A stretch of 64,000 nt of DNA from positions 6,857 to 70,856 of the forward strand of contig CAJUBC010000005.1 in NCBI GenBank assembly GCA_910584545.1, written 5' to 3'. This DNA comes from an uncultured Muribaculaceae bacterium (GTDB taxonomy: Bacteria > Bacteroidota > Bacteroidia > Bacteroidales > Muribaculaceae). Position 1 is the first letter of the stretch. Every line of letters begins with the position of its first letter. Both the position numbers and the translations under genes were made by a program. The notes beneath the pieces were generated by a model. That model was not told the origin of the DNA. It searched no databases and saw only the letters and a list, made by a program, of their open reading frames with translations. Positions 34,659 through 43,537 of the stretch are shown piece after piece.

Positions 34659-36374
34659 TCAGTCAACGAATTTCACTTCAGAAATCTTTGTGATTCCGCG
34701 CACGCCGAGATAGCTCGACAAAGTGCCCTTCACCCTGACCTTCTTTCCGAAGGCCGCGGGATTATTCTTCAGTCCGATCTGACTCTTGACGGCATTGTTG
34801 AGGCCGGCCGGAACCGAATTGGCTATTCCAGCCTCGCCGGCAGGCTTCTCGGAGAGAATCACGTTGGAGCTGTTGGCATAGTTGTTGGAGGTGACACCTG
34901 CGGCAGGCCTGTCAGCCCAGACAGCCGAGCTGTTCATATCGTTTTCGGCTACGAAGCCGGCCAAATAACCCTCTACCCAGACATTGGCCACAGTCGATGT
35001 GGCTGCGAGGACAGCACCGATGTTATAGGGATCAGCCTCGGTGCCGGTTCCCTTAGGTGCGGGGACTTCACCCGGTTCCGGAGGTGCGGGAGGCTGCGGG
35101 TTTATGGCATGTCCGTCGATCTCGAAGCTGTCGAGGGCTCCGGAGACTCCGGTCACGCCAGGCATGCCGAGGAACGTGGAGAGCGTACCCTTGACGAGGA
35201 TGCTCTTTCCGTAGACGGCGGGATTATCCACGAGGTTGGCGTAGGTACGGAAATCGGTTCCCTGCGGAAGTTCGACCACTATCATCTTCTGCCAGTCCTT
35301 CTCATCGGCGGAAGCCGCGACAAGGAGGTTGTTGTCCATCTCTCCCTTGTCGGATAGGATCACGTCGGCGGCATCCTTCACATCGTTCACACCGAGTTTG
35401 ACGGAGCCCACGATATAACCGCTGACCCATCCACTCATACCGTTGAACGACTTGTCGAGGACATCGGCCACGGTAAAGGGCTTGTCCTTCTCTCCCTTGT
35501 CGGAGATGCGTACGTCGCTGCGGTCGCGCAGGATAAGCTGGTAGGAATCGCCGTAGTACGACAGGATTCCGCGTACAGAGCCCGTACCCTCGGGGAGGAT
35601 ATCGGTATAGAAATTAGAGTATCCTGAGTTGCGGACATCCATCTCGGCGCCGTTGGCGTCGCGGAGCGTACGGCTCACACTCTCCTGATAGGGAGCGAAC
35701 GATTCCTTGCCTCCGTCGACAAACGACACATTACGGAGCTCGACAAGCTGGCTCTGCATGCCCTGGAGAGCTGCGCCGGAAGCCGGAAGCTGCGCGAAAT
35801 TGTCGACAGCTATCATGTAGCCACTGTCGGCGGGACGAGGATCACCCATCTCGATGGTCTTGAATTCCGGGTCGGGCAGGCCGTTGAGTTCGGCATGCTC
35901 GTCCCAGTAATCGATCGCCATGAAGCCGAGCTGCGGGAGCCCGTCGTAGGGAGTGCCGGGCCATCCCACCTGCTGCAGACCTCTGTAATAGCCCATATAG
36001 AGGCCGGTCATGTCAACCACCACCTCCTGTCCGAGACGGTTCTCGATATAGAGCGAACTCTGGTTGATGGAGAACGCCAGAGCGGCTGTCTCATCCTGGA
36101 TCACGAGCGATTTGTAGATATTGCCGGAGGCATCGCTGCTCACCACCCGGCCGTGGATTATAAAATGTTCGCCCGAAGCCTCATCCTTAAGTCCGACGGG
36201 ATTGGTGTTGGTCGGGTCGGAATAGAGGGCCTTGAGCTCGGCGATGGTGGTGTTGGGCACCAGTTCCGCCTCAGGGATGACGAGGTCGGGGGTGGTCATG
36301 TCGGCCTGACAGCCTCCAAGTCCGACGGCGGCAAGCGCCGCAATCCCGAGATATATCGATTTCAACTTTTTCAT
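34659..36374 (-). CDS. DUF5689/DUF6359 lipoprotein, OB-fold-like, nuclease locus
   Basis: A 571-aa lipoprotein with Cys22 (GLGGC). Residues ~40-290 match DUF5689 (TTIAELKALY, FIIHGRVVSSDASGNIYKSL, VIQDETAALAFSIN, GQEVVVDMTGLYMG). Two DUF6359 modules follow: one from KPFTVADVLD to ALDSFEIDG and one from DPYNIGAVLA to the C-terminus, joined by a Pro-rich linker (PQPPAPPEPGEVPAPKGTG). The pattern 'G.V...G...lqD..G' is typical of OB-folds in extracellular nuclease accessory domains, so surface nucleic-acid binding is a reasonable inference. Lies between the DUF6359 lipoprotein and endonuclease genes. Confidence 0.75.
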   Translation of the reverse strand: MKKLKSIYLGIAALAAVGLGGCQADMTTPDLVIPEAELVPNTTIAELKALYSDPTNTNPVGLKDEASGEHFIIHGRVVSSDASGNIYKSLVIQDETAALAFSINQSSLYIENRLGQEVVVDMTGLYMGYYRGLQQVGWPGTPYDGLPQLGFMAIDYWDEHAELNGLPDPEFKTIEMGDPRPADSGYMIAVDNFAQLPASGAALQGMQSQLVELRNVSFVDGGKESFAPYQESVSRTLRDANGAEMDVRNSGYSNFYTDILPEGTGSVRGILSYYGDSYQLILRDRSDVRISDKGEKDKPFTVADVLDKSFNGMSGWVSGYIVGSVKLGVNDVKDAADVILSDKGEMDNNLLVAASADEKDWQKMIVVELPQGTDFRTYANLVDNPAVYGKSILVKGTLSTFLGMPGVTGVSGALDSFEIDGHAINPQPPAPPEPGEVPAPKGTGTEADPYNIGAVLAATSTVANVWVEGYLAGFVAENDMNSSAVWADRPAAGVTSNNYANSSNVILSEKPAGEAGIANSVPAGLNNAVKSQIGLKNNPAAFGKKVRVKGTLSSYLGVRGITKISEVKFVD

Positions 36375-36430
36375 AACTTGAAATATTCAGGTTCCGCAGG
36401 GATAGCCATGCGGAAAATTCTTGTTATCTA

Positions 36431-37465
36431 TTATTTCGCCTTGACACCCGTTAGTTTCACGGCCTTGATTTCCCATGTGTCGGCTCCTTCGGCCGAGGAA
36501 GCATACTTGAACGCCAGCTGCACCTTCTTGCCGTCGAACGCGGAGAGGTCGAGCACGCCGCTGTCGGCAAACGACCAGCTTCCGGCCTCGGGCCATACAG
36601 GAATCTTTATCTCTGTCCATTCTTTCGAGCCTTCCACCCGGACGGCGAATCCGCAAAGCTGACGGAGCGTGGTCTGGAACTTGGCGGCATGCTTGAATGT
36701 GAGCTGAGTCTTGGTCCAGCCTTCAAGGGAGATGACGGGCGATACTGCGTACGAGAGGCTCTCTTTCGACGAGCCTCCGGCATAGGCACTTGCGTTGAGA
36801 TAATGGGTACCTTGGTATTCCTTCCAGCTCCAGACATAACTCAGACCCTGACCGAGCGTGATATCCTCGAATGTCCAGTCGATCTCGGCCGCGTCCTCGG
36901 CAAGACCCTGATAAATCACTGTGCCGCTCTGAACGCCGGGATCCGGATCGTCGCCTGTATCGATGCCCTTGTCTCCCCAGTTGAAGTTGCTGACGCTGCG
37001 GAGACCGTATGCACCCATGTACTCGCTGCCGGCCGTGCCTCGCATCGTCACCAATGCTCCGAGGTTCTCGGGGTGGTCCATCAGATTGAGTGCCCTGCGC
37101 ACGGCTCCGCTGGGGAGCTGGACGGTGGCGCATTTGCTCCAGTCCGTCTCGTCGGGATTCATAGAGATAAGCAGGTTGCTCGGCACGGTTGCCGGGACAG
37201 AGAACCTGCAGGCGGCCTCGCTTACGGAGAAGCCGACCTCAGTATCGATCCATCCCACGATATAACCTGTCACCCAGGGGGTGGGCTGGTCATCGTTGAC
37301 GCTGCCGATGCGGAGCTGATATGCCGTCATCGGGTCGTCCCAGGCTCCGGTGCCGACGCGTCCCCCCTCAGGCTCCGGTACAGGGGGGTATTCATAGTCC
37401 ACGCAGGAGGCGAGACCCATCGAGAGTGTCACCGCAAGCATAATAACATTTATTATCTTCTTCAT
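36431..37465 (-). CDS. DUF6359 lipoprotein with the anchor-like module shared with endonuclease I
   Basis: A 344-aa lipoprotein with Cys21 (GLASC) from ATG 37465; the frame is open 10 codons further but those precede the signal peptide. Residues ~40-160 form one DUF6359 domain (DDPMTAYQLR, WVTGYIVGWIDTE, NLGALVTMRGTAG). The C-terminal ~150 residues are a beta-sandwich (IDWTFEDITLGQGLSYVWSWK, HAAKFQTTLRQLCG, EAGSWSFADSG, GADTWEIKAVKLTGV) clearly homologous to the middle domain of the endonuclease encoded at 31.1-32.7 kb. Probably exposed on the outer membrane next to the TonB receptor, 29 bp upstream. Confidence 0.75.
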   Translation of the reverse strand: MKKIINVIMLAVTLSMGLASCVDYEYPPVPEPEGGRVGTGAWDDPMTAYQLRIGSVNDDQPTPWVTGYIVGWIDTEVGFSVSEAACRFSVPATVPSNLLISMNPDETDWSKCATVQLPSGAVRRALNLMDHPENLGALVTMRGTAGSEYMGAYGLRSVSNFNWGDKGIDTGDDPDPGVQSGTVIYQGLAEDAAEIDWTFEDITLGQGLSYVWSWKEYQGTHYLNASAYAGGSSKESLSYAVSPVISLEGWTKTQLTFKHAAKFQTTLRQLCGFAVRVEGSKEWTEIKIPVWPEAGSWSFADSGVLDLSAFDGKKVQLAFKYASSAEGADTWEIKAVKLTGVKAK

Positions 37466-37494
37466 TTTTATTACTATTTTTAAGTGACACCTCA

Positions 37495-40278
37495 TTAGAA
37501 ACGGATTCCAACGTTGAAGAAGACACGTATTCCCTGAGCGTAATAAATCTTGTTGGGATACTTCTTCACATCGTAGTTGGTATAGTCGAACTTACCTTCC
37601 TGCCAGCCGCCGGTCTGGATGTTGCGGTTGTTGAGGAGGTTGTTGACGGAGAGGTTGAAATTGACGGAACCGAACTTGGTGTAGATCACCTTGCCGACGG
37701 AGAGGTTCATCACCCATGCGGTGTTGAGTTTCTCCTGACGTGCGATCTCGTTGCGCTTCTGTATGTACTGTTCCTCGGAGGTACAGAACTTCCAGAGGCC
37801 GGGCATCTCCTCGTGGCGGGTAGGCGCGAGCTCGAACCAGTTGTCGCCGAACCACTGCGCGTTGACCTCGAAGAACCACTGCTTGATATTGTAGTTCACG
37901 GCCATGGAATAGACCTGCTGGGGAGTGCCGCCGACATGGAATCCGCGGAGATATACGTCGCGTGTCACATCATCGCGCGATCCGTTCTCATAGCTGCGGG
38001 TACCCTTCGGGTTGTTCATGTAGTTGTAGCGGGAGAAGGTTCCTGCGACCGATACTGAGAGATTGTGGAGGATCTTGTACTCGAGGCCTACCTCCACGCC
38101 GGTGTAGCGTGTCTCCACGCCGGAGAGGGCGTAGTTCATCATGGCCTTGAGGTCGTAATCGTAGAAACCGGTGCGCTTCATGCCGTTCCAGATATGGGTA
38201 TAGAATCCGGTGACGCTACCGCGGAATCGGGAATACACCCAGGTGTAGCTGAGGTCGGCCGAGAGGAAGCGCTCGCTGCCGCGATTGGCCACGGGCGTGT
38301 CCTTCGTCCTCGGGGAGATGTAGGAGTCCTGGGGCTGCGGGGCGCGTGTACCGTATGCGAAGTGGCCGGTGAAGTAGTTCCGGCCGTCGAGCTTGTAGGT
38401 CGCGCCGGCCTTGATGGCGGCGTTGTCGAATGTGTGGCGCAGACCGTTGCCGAGGGAGTTCTCAGGCGCGCGGCCGTTCTGCATGCGGCCGTAACGCATG
38501 AAGTTGGTGTAGCTCAGCTCGAGACCGTAGAACACGTTCCAGTGGCGGGTCTCAATCTGGTTCTGCACCCATGCGCGGGCGTTGATGTTGCGGATGTTGT
38601 AATCGTAGCCGAACACGTCGCCCTCGCCGACCCTGCGGTTCGGGTAGCGGATATCGTTCTGCATGATCTCGGCGTTTCCGGCAAAGTCACGCTCGGAGAA
38701 GTTGTCGACATCTCGCCAGAACTCACCGCCGAGCAGATTGCGGACGGTCTTGTAGTAATGGGCGTCGGTGTAGGTGAAGTTGATGCCGGCCTGCATCGTC
38801 ATCCAGTCGTTGAGACGGTGGTCGATGTAGGAATTGAACATCCAGGCGTTGAAATTGGAGTGGCGGTCTTCAAGGATGTAGCTTGACTGACCGAGCAGTT
38901 CCGGGTCGCGGTCATACTGGATTGCGTTCATCAGGTTTGTCTGATACATGCGGTCCCAGTCGATCTGACGGTGGGCCTTGTCGCCGCCCCACCATTCGGC
39001 CACGCTCTCCATCTGCGCCATCTGCTCCTGATAGAGCTCGGGGTTCTCCTCCTCGGAGACTGTGGGCTTGAAATATGATGGGAGATTGCGGTAATAATCG
39101 GGACGCGGGTCGTTGGCCTGATACCAGTTTAGCGCCGAGCTGGAGTAGTTGCTCGAGCGGAATCCCACGCCGGTGTTGACCACCGTACCCATCTGCGGTT
39201 TCCAAATCCAGTTGATCAAGGCCGATGGATCGAAGCTCTCCACAATACGCGCGCTCTTTTTCTTGCCGTCGAGGTAACCCCAGCTGGGATTGTAGAGGTT
39301 GGAGCCTGCGAGATCGTAGGCCTCCTGTGTGGAAGCTGCGTTGGTAGCGCGCTGAGTGGGTGCGCCCCAAGTAGAGATGTTGAGGGAGTGCTTGTCGTTG
39401 AACACTTTCTGGAGCGAGAGGAAATAACCGAAGGAATTGTAGAACGTACCCTCGATCACGCCCTCGGGAGCATATCTCCCGATAAGCGACATGGTAAACG
39501 CCCATCCGTGCCTGTTGAGACCGGTGGAATACTGCAGCATGGCGCGCAGCATGTAGTTGGAGTTGGTGTAAGAAACGTTGCCTTTCCAGCCCGGAGCATA
39601 TTCGGAGGCATATGTGGTATAGTTGCTTGCTCCGCCCAGATCGCCGAAGCCGAAGCTCGACGAAGCGAGGCCGATGTCGGTGGTGCGGTTACGGAATGCC
39701 GATGAAGTCATGCCGCCGAACATAGAGTAGTTGAAACGTCCGCGCATGGCGTCGTTGTATCGGAATCCGTTCACGTAGCCCGACTGCCAGTTCTGCTCAT
39801 AGCCGCGGAAGCGGAAGCGGGCTATGGAGAAGTCGTAGTTGGCCGTCTGGTAATAGACATCGTCGGTGGCTCCCTGGATCGTGCCTATGCTCTGGCCGAG
39901 GCCCTCGTCATCAAGCACTTCCTCCTCGTCGAAGAGAAACGACTCGGAGTCTGCGGCAGCCTGGTCGAACGCAGATGGCGTCAGCTTGATGTCACCGAGA
40001 TTCCTTATCATTCCGTCAGGAATCTCGACATCTATATAGGCGTCCTCGTAGCCGGAGGCAATCACCTCGAGCACATCCTTGCCCGGAGCGGCGTTGGAGA
40101 TGGTGAACACACCGTCGGAGCCACTGGTCACGAATATCGCCTGGTCGGAAAGGAGGATATTGGCATCGGCCACGGGAGTTCCCGTCCGGGCATCGACCAG
40201 CTTTCCTTTCAGCCCCGTCGCGGCAAATGACTGCAACGCGAGGCAGAGCGTCATAAGTAATGTCAGTTTTATTCGCAT
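37495..40278 (-). CDS. TonB-dependent outer-membrane receptor, nuclease locus
   Basis: A 927-aa protein with signal peptide (MRIKLTLLMTLCLALQSFA). The N-terminal CarboxypepD_reg-like domain (~20-105) reads GLKGKLVDARTGTPVADANI and DVLEVIASGYEDAY. Plug and 22-strand barrel follow, ending in an aromatic residue (RVFFNVGIRF). It is somewhat shorter than typical SusC proteins and no SusD gene accompanies it; the neighbouring DUF5689/DUF6359 lipoproteins occupy that place. It imports a ligand across the outer membrane with TonB energy. Given the flanking nucleases, oligonucleotides or nucleosides are the inferred cargo. Confidence 0.88.
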   Translation of the reverse strand: MRIKLTLLMTLCLALQSFAATGLKGKLVDARTGTPVADANILLSDQAIFVTSGSDGVFTISNAAPGKDVLEVIASGYEDAYIDVEIPDGMIRNLGDIKLTPSAFDQAAADSESFLFDEEEVLDDEGLGQSIGTIQGATDDVYYQTANYDFSIARFRFRGYEQNWQSGYVNGFRYNDAMRGRFNYSMFGGMTSSAFRNRTTDIGLASSSFGFGDLGGASNYTTYASEYAPGWKGNVSYTNSNYMLRAMLQYSTGLNRHGWAFTMSLIGRYAPEGVIEGTFYNSFGYFLSLQKVFNDKHSLNISTWGAPTQRATNAASTQEAYDLAGSNLYNPSWGYLDGKKKSARIVESFDPSALINWIWKPQMGTVVNTGVGFRSSNYSSSALNWYQANDPRPDYYRNLPSYFKPTVSEEENPELYQEQMAQMESVAEWWGGDKAHRQIDWDRMYQTNLMNAIQYDRDPELLGQSSYILEDRHSNFNAWMFNSYIDHRLNDWMTMQAGINFTYTDAHYYKTVRNLLGGEFWRDVDNFSERDFAGNAEIMQNDIRYPNRRVGEGDVFGYDYNIRNINARAWVQNQIETRHWNVFYGLELSYTNFMRYGRMQNGRAPENSLGNGLRHTFDNAAIKAGATYKLDGRNYFTGHFAYGTRAPQPQDSYISPRTKDTPVANRGSERFLSADLSYTWVYSRFRGSVTGFYTHIWNGMKRTGFYDYDLKAMMNYALSGVETRYTGVEVGLEYKILHNLSVSVAGTFSRYNYMNNPKGTRSYENGSRDDVTRDVYLRGFHVGGTPQQVYSMAVNYNIKQWFFEVNAQWFGDNWFELAPTRHEEMPGLWKFCTSEEQYIQKRNEIARQEKLNTAWVMNLSVGKVIYTKFGSVNFNLSVNNLLNNRNIQTGGWQEGKFDYTNYDVKKYPNKIYYAQGIRVFFNVGIRF

Positions 40279-40304
40279 GGTTCTTTATATCTTCATGGTT
40301 ACTG

Positions 40305-41378
40305 CTATTTTCTATCTACTTCCTGAATCAGGAATATCTCCGTGGGGAAATGGTCGGAGTATCCGTTGGTCCATACTCCCGAAGAGAACGTGCGGAGGGG
40401 ATAGCCGGCATACTGGCCGCTGCCCTGTATCAGGAATTTTTTGTTGAGGACTTCGGCACTGAGGAACTTGAGGCCGCAGGCTCCGTCCACTATGTTTTTA
40501 TTGACCACAATCTGGTCGAACAGGTTCCATCCTCCCCGGTAGATGTAGGAGCCGATCCCACGGTCGAGCTTCTCCCAGAAGGGATTGTAGAATCCGGATG
40601 CAGCCGCGTCTGCGATGTTTTTCGAGGCACCGAGCGAAACGGATACGCTCTTGTCGAATGGGTCGTCGTTAAGGTCACCCATCACGATCACGCCGATATT
40701 GGGATCGATCTTATAGAGAGAGTCGGCTATGCTGCGTGTCAGGCTTGCGGCCGCCTCGCGGAGCCAGCTGCTCTCGGCCTGGCCGCCACGGCGCGAAGGC
40801 CAGTGGTTGACTATCACCGCCACGCGGGAATATCCCGTAGCCTTGGTTCCCATCAGTCCCACCACGCACATCTGGTCGCGAGTGCGGAAATTAGGCAGCT
40901 TCTCTATCCTGAGGGGATGGTTTGTCACCTGAAGCACGCGGAAGAATTTCGGGTTGTAGATGAGACTGACATCGATGCCGCGGGCGTCGGGGGAGTCATG
41001 GTGCACTATCTTATAGCCTCGGTCGCGAATCGATGGAGATGCCACGAGGTCCTCAAGCACACTCCTGTTCTCGATCTCGCTCATTCCGATCACAGCCGGG
41101 CCTTCCGGGGTGGTCTTGGTGGTCATCTGCGAGATGGCATACGACATGTTCTTGATCTTGCTCCGGTATTTCTGGCTGTCCCACTTGCGGGAACCCTTGG
41201 GCGAAAACTCCAGGTCGTACTTGCCGTTGTTGTTGATGGTGTCGAACAGGTTCTCCAGATTATAGAAGGCCACACCGTAGGTGGCGTATTTCTTCTGTGC
41301 CCCGGCCGCTGACGGCAAGGACAAAGCCGCCCCGAGAACCAGGGCGACAATGACTGAAAATAATTTTCCCGTTTTCAT
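40305..41378 (-). CDS. Secreted endonuclease/exonuclease/phosphatase (EEP) family protein
   Basis: A 357-aa protein from ATG 41378 with signal peptide (MKTGKLFSVIVALVLGAALSLPSAAGA). EEP motifs appear in order: FYNLENLFDT, IGMSEIENR (metal Glu), SPDARGIDVSLIY, VNHWPSR, MGDLNDDP and the terminal SDHFP. All catalytic residues are therefore present. An alternative ATG at 41402 overlaps the deoC stop (TGATG) and would add eight residues (MSHKESDQ). Family members cleave phosphodiesters in DNA, RNA, phosphatases or lipids; next to two endonuclease I genes a nucleic-acid role fits best. 26 bp before the TonB receptor gene. Confidence 0.85.
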   Translation of the reverse strand: MKTGKLFSVIVALVLGAALSLPSAAGAQKKYATYGVAFYNLENLFDTINNNGKYDLEFSPKGSRKWDSQKYRSKIKNMSYAISQMTTKTTPEGPAVIGMSEIENRSVLEDLVASPSIRDRGYKIVHHDSPDARGIDVSLIYNPKFFRVLQVTNHPLRIEKLPNFRTRDQMCVVGLMGTKATGYSRVAVIVNHWPSRRGGQAESSWLREAAASLTRSIADSLYKIDPNIGVIVMGDLNDDPFDKSVSVSLGASKNIADAAASGFYNPFWEKLDRGIGSYIYRGGWNLFDQIVVNKNIVDGACGLKFLSAEVLNKKFLIQGSGQYAGYPLRTFSSGVWTNGYSDHFPTEIFLIQEVDRK

Positions 41379-41401
41379 CTGGTCAGACTCTTTGTGCGAC
41401 A

Positions 41402-42280
41402 TCAGAAATATTTCACCTCCCTGCCTTCGAGCGAGCTGAGCACATTGTTTGCCAGACTGCTCGCGCCGAGACGGAAAAGGTCGGAATTGAGCCACTCGTC
41501 GCCGAGCACGTCCTTGACGATGGCGTAATATACGAGCGCATCCTCGGTGGCGCGTACTCCACCGGCGGCTTTGAAGCCAACCTTGCGGCCCGTCTTCTCA
41601 TAGTACTCCTTGATGCATTGACACATCACGTAAGCCGCCTCGTGTGAGGCTCCCGGATATATCTTTCCGGTGGAGGTCTTGATGAAATCTGCCTCGCAAT
41701 ACATGGAGAGGATCGATGCCTTCTTGATATTGGCCGCTGTCTTGAGCGCGCCTGTCTCGAGAATCACCTTCAGTTTCGCCTTGCGCGCGGTGTGGCGCAG
41801 CTCGATTATCTCGTCGCAGAGGGTCTCGTAGTCCCCGTCGAGGAACATCCCAACCGGAAGCACGATGTCCACCTCCTGCGCGCCGGCCTCGACCGCGAGA
41901 GCCACGTCGGCCACCTTGACGGCTGTGAACGTCTGACTCGAGGGAAAGCATCCGGCCACGACACATACATCCACCCCCTCTACGTCAAGATGGCTCTTCA
42001 CAACCTCGGCGAAGTTACTGTAGACGCAGATGGCGGCCACATTGCCGTACTGCGGATAGTCGTTGTCAAAGTCATTGACCCGCGTGGTAAACCGGGCCAC
42101 GCTGCGTTCGCAGTCCTCGGAGCTGAGCGTGGTCAGGTCGATTGAGTTGAGAAGGAACTTATATACTTCGGGACAGGCATAGTCCGATGCCGTCTCCTTG
42201 ATTCTCACTATCTCCTGAGCAACGAAAGCATCATCCTCCGTCACCCGGCTGGCGTTTATCGCCTCATGGTATCTGTCCAT
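41402..42280 (-). CDS. deoC: Deoxyribose-phosphate aldolase
   Basis: A 292-aa class I aldolase splitting 2-deoxyribose-5-phosphate into glyceraldehyde-3-phosphate and acetaldehyde, the last step of deoxynucleoside catabolism. The Schiff-base Lys201 is in ADFIKTSTGK and the second lysine Lys237 in VGFKAAGGVR, matching E. coli Lys167 and Lys201. Longer than E. coli DeoC (259 aa) by an N-terminal helix, usual in Bacteroidetes. It is the first gene of the nuclease/TonB series, and its stop overlaps a possible start of the EEP gene. A TATTTTTG box lies 72 bp upstream. Confidence 0.93.
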   Translation of the reverse strand: MDRYHEAINASRVTEDDAFVAQEIVRIKETASDYACPEVYKFLLNSIDLTTLSSEDCERSVARFTTRVNDFDNDYPQYGNVAAICVYSNFAEVVKSHLDVEGVDVCVVAGCFPSSQTFTAVKVADVALAVEAGAQEVDIVLPVGMFLDGDYETLCDEIIELRHTARKAKLKVILETGALKTAANIKKASILSMYCEADFIKTSTGKIYPGASHEAAYVMCQCIKEYYEKTGRKVGFKAAGGVRATEDALVYYAIVKDVLGDEWLNSDLFRLGASSLANNVLSSLEGREVKYF

Positions 42281-42351
42281 ATCTTGGGTATTACATTATT
42301 CTTAAGGGATGTGTCTATTATTAGAAACCTCCCGTTATCGGGGTTAGTTTA

Positions 42352-42359
42352 CAAAAATA
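42352..42359 (-). promoter_or_regulatory. TATTTTTG -7 element upstream of deoC
   Basis: Minus-strand TATTTTTG matches TAnnTTTG and lies in a 180-bp AT-rich gap between ruvC and deoC. No well-spaced TTTG box found. It would be the promoter of the whole nuclease locus. Confidence 0.45.
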
Positions 42360-42426
42360 GGGAGATTTTTTCAATAATCAGTAAAATTTAACCAAAAAGT
42401 GTTAAAATACATCAAAAAAGACAAGG

Positions 42427-42455
42427 CCTCCCGACACAGGCACAGCGCGGGGAGG
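42427..42455 (-). terminator. Probable terminator after ruvC
   Basis: A stem CCTCCC (42427-42432) with GGGAGG (42450-42455) and a GC-rich loop, followed on the minus strand by CCTTGTCTTTTTTG. Located just beyond the ruvC stop at 42461. The stem is short but the T tract is good. Confidence 0.5.
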
Positions 42456-42460
42456 TCTGA

Positions 42461-43030
42461 TTACTGGCGGCGTTTCGCTATGCGGTCAGGGTTCTTGGCG
42501 AGGAAATCCTTCCATGAGGAGGGACCTTTGACCACTGCGGGCTTCCCGGTCTCGTAATAATGGGTCAGGGCCACGGCCAGAGCATCGGTGGCATCGAGCA
42601 TCTTGGGAATCTTGTCCTCGGGGATGCCGAGGAGATGGCGCAGCATGTTGGCCACCTGTTCCTTCGAGGCCTGTCCATTGCCGGTGACAGCCATCTTCAC
42701 CAACCTCGGAGCATATTCGGCGATGGGGATGTCGCGACACAGCACAGCTGCCATCGCCACCCCCTGCGCCCTGCCGAGCTTGAGCATGGACTGCACGTTC
42801 TTCCCGAAGAAGGGGGCCTCCAGCGCTACCTCGTCGGGCAGATATTGCTCGGCAAGCCCAGTGACGCGCTCGAAGATGCGGTGAAGCCTCTTGTAATGGC
42901 TCTCGAAGCGGTTCAGCTCGATCACCCCCATCACGATCACATCTATCTTCTTGCCGTTGATGCCGAGCACTCCGTAACCCATCACGTTGGTACCGGGGTC
43001 TATGCCCATTATGATCCGCTCGTAGTCCAT
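42461..43030 (-). CDS. ruvC: Holliday junction resolvase RuvC
   Basis: A 189-aa crossover junction endodeoxyribonuclease that cleaves Holliday junctions with RuvAB. The first catalytic Asp11 is in IMGIDPGTNVMGYG, the catalytic Glu in VALEAPFFGKN, and the C-terminal acidic pair in MLDATDALAVALTHYY. The frame is open for 34 more codons over the upstream gene, but ATG 43030 gives the family's standard start (MDYERIIMGIDPG) and overlaps that gene's stop as TGATG. Confidence 0.95.
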   Translation of the reverse strand: MDYERIIMGIDPGTNVMGYGVLGINGKKIDVIVMGVIELNRFESHYKRLHRIFERVTGLAEQYLPDEVALEAPFFGKNVQSMLKLGRAQGVAMAAVLCRDIPIAEYAPRLVKMAVTGNGQASKEQVANMLRHLLGIPEDKIPKMLDATDALAVALTHYYETGKPAVVKGPSSWKDFLAKNPDRIAKRRQ

Positions 43031-43380
43031 CACAGGTCGATGCATCTGAAAATAGAGGAGAACGTCATCGCCTCGGGGCCGAACTTTTCGGCAAAGGCGG
43101 CGCACAACCGGCCGAGACGCGCATCGGCCCATCTCTGAGCCTGCGCCTCATCGACGAACTCCACCTGGAACGCCACGCTGTGGGCCTCGGCTTCATCGCG
43201 CGAGATGCCGCCGGCGCTGACGAGCGCCGACAGGCGCGGATTACCCGGCTCGAAACCGACACGGCTCCCCTCTCCCGGCGCCTCCGGTGCGGTCAGAGCA
43301 CCGACCCCGGCACGGAACCAATCCAGAAATTCCCCTTCTTTCTCCCTCAGCATCATAAAGGTGCAGTTATATATAACCAT
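43030..43380 (-). CDS. DUF4286 family protein
   Basis: A 116-aa protein from ATG 43380 (MVIYNCTFMMLREKEGEFLDW). It has the DUF4286 pattern: a beta strand starting IYN-TF, an E..FL.W helix, then SVAFQVEFVDEAQAQRW and FGPEAMTFSSIF. DUF4286 proteins are ferredoxin-fold (dimeric alpha-beta barrel-like) proteins of unknown function in Bacteroidetes, often next to ruvC as here. Stop and ruvC start overlap in TGATG, so translation is probably coupled. A TAATTTTG box 80 bp upstream is a likely promoter. Confidence 0.8.
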   Translation of the reverse strand: MVIYNCTFMMLREKEGEFLDWFRAGVGALTAPEAPGEGSRVGFEPGNPRLSALVSAGGISRDEAEAHSVAFQVEFVDEAQAQRWADARLGRLCAAFAEKFGPEAMTFSSIFRCIDL

Positions 43381-43459
43381 ATACAATATCTTTTTATCAG
43401 TTATAGTTATGTTTTGACAAGAAAAAACGGCGCGTTTATCCCTAAACACACCGCCAAAA

Positions 43460-43467
43460 CAAAATTA
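43460..43467 (-). promoter_or_regulatory. TAATTTTG -7 element upstream of DUF4286-ruvC
   Basis: Minus-strand TAATTTTG in the gap between tRNA-Thr and the DUF4286 gene; no clear -33 box. Confidence 0.4.
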
Positions 43468-43537
43468 TGAAAATATTCTCTCTTAAACTATCCCCGCCGG
43501 CGCGTCTCGCGACGACTCCGACGGTTGCCTATCTTCG

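Noticed and set aside
31091..42280. Reading the nuclease locus as a polysaccharide utilisation locus
   Set aside because: No SusD, no glycoside hydrolase and no polysaccharide sensor in this stretch; the enzymes are nucleases.
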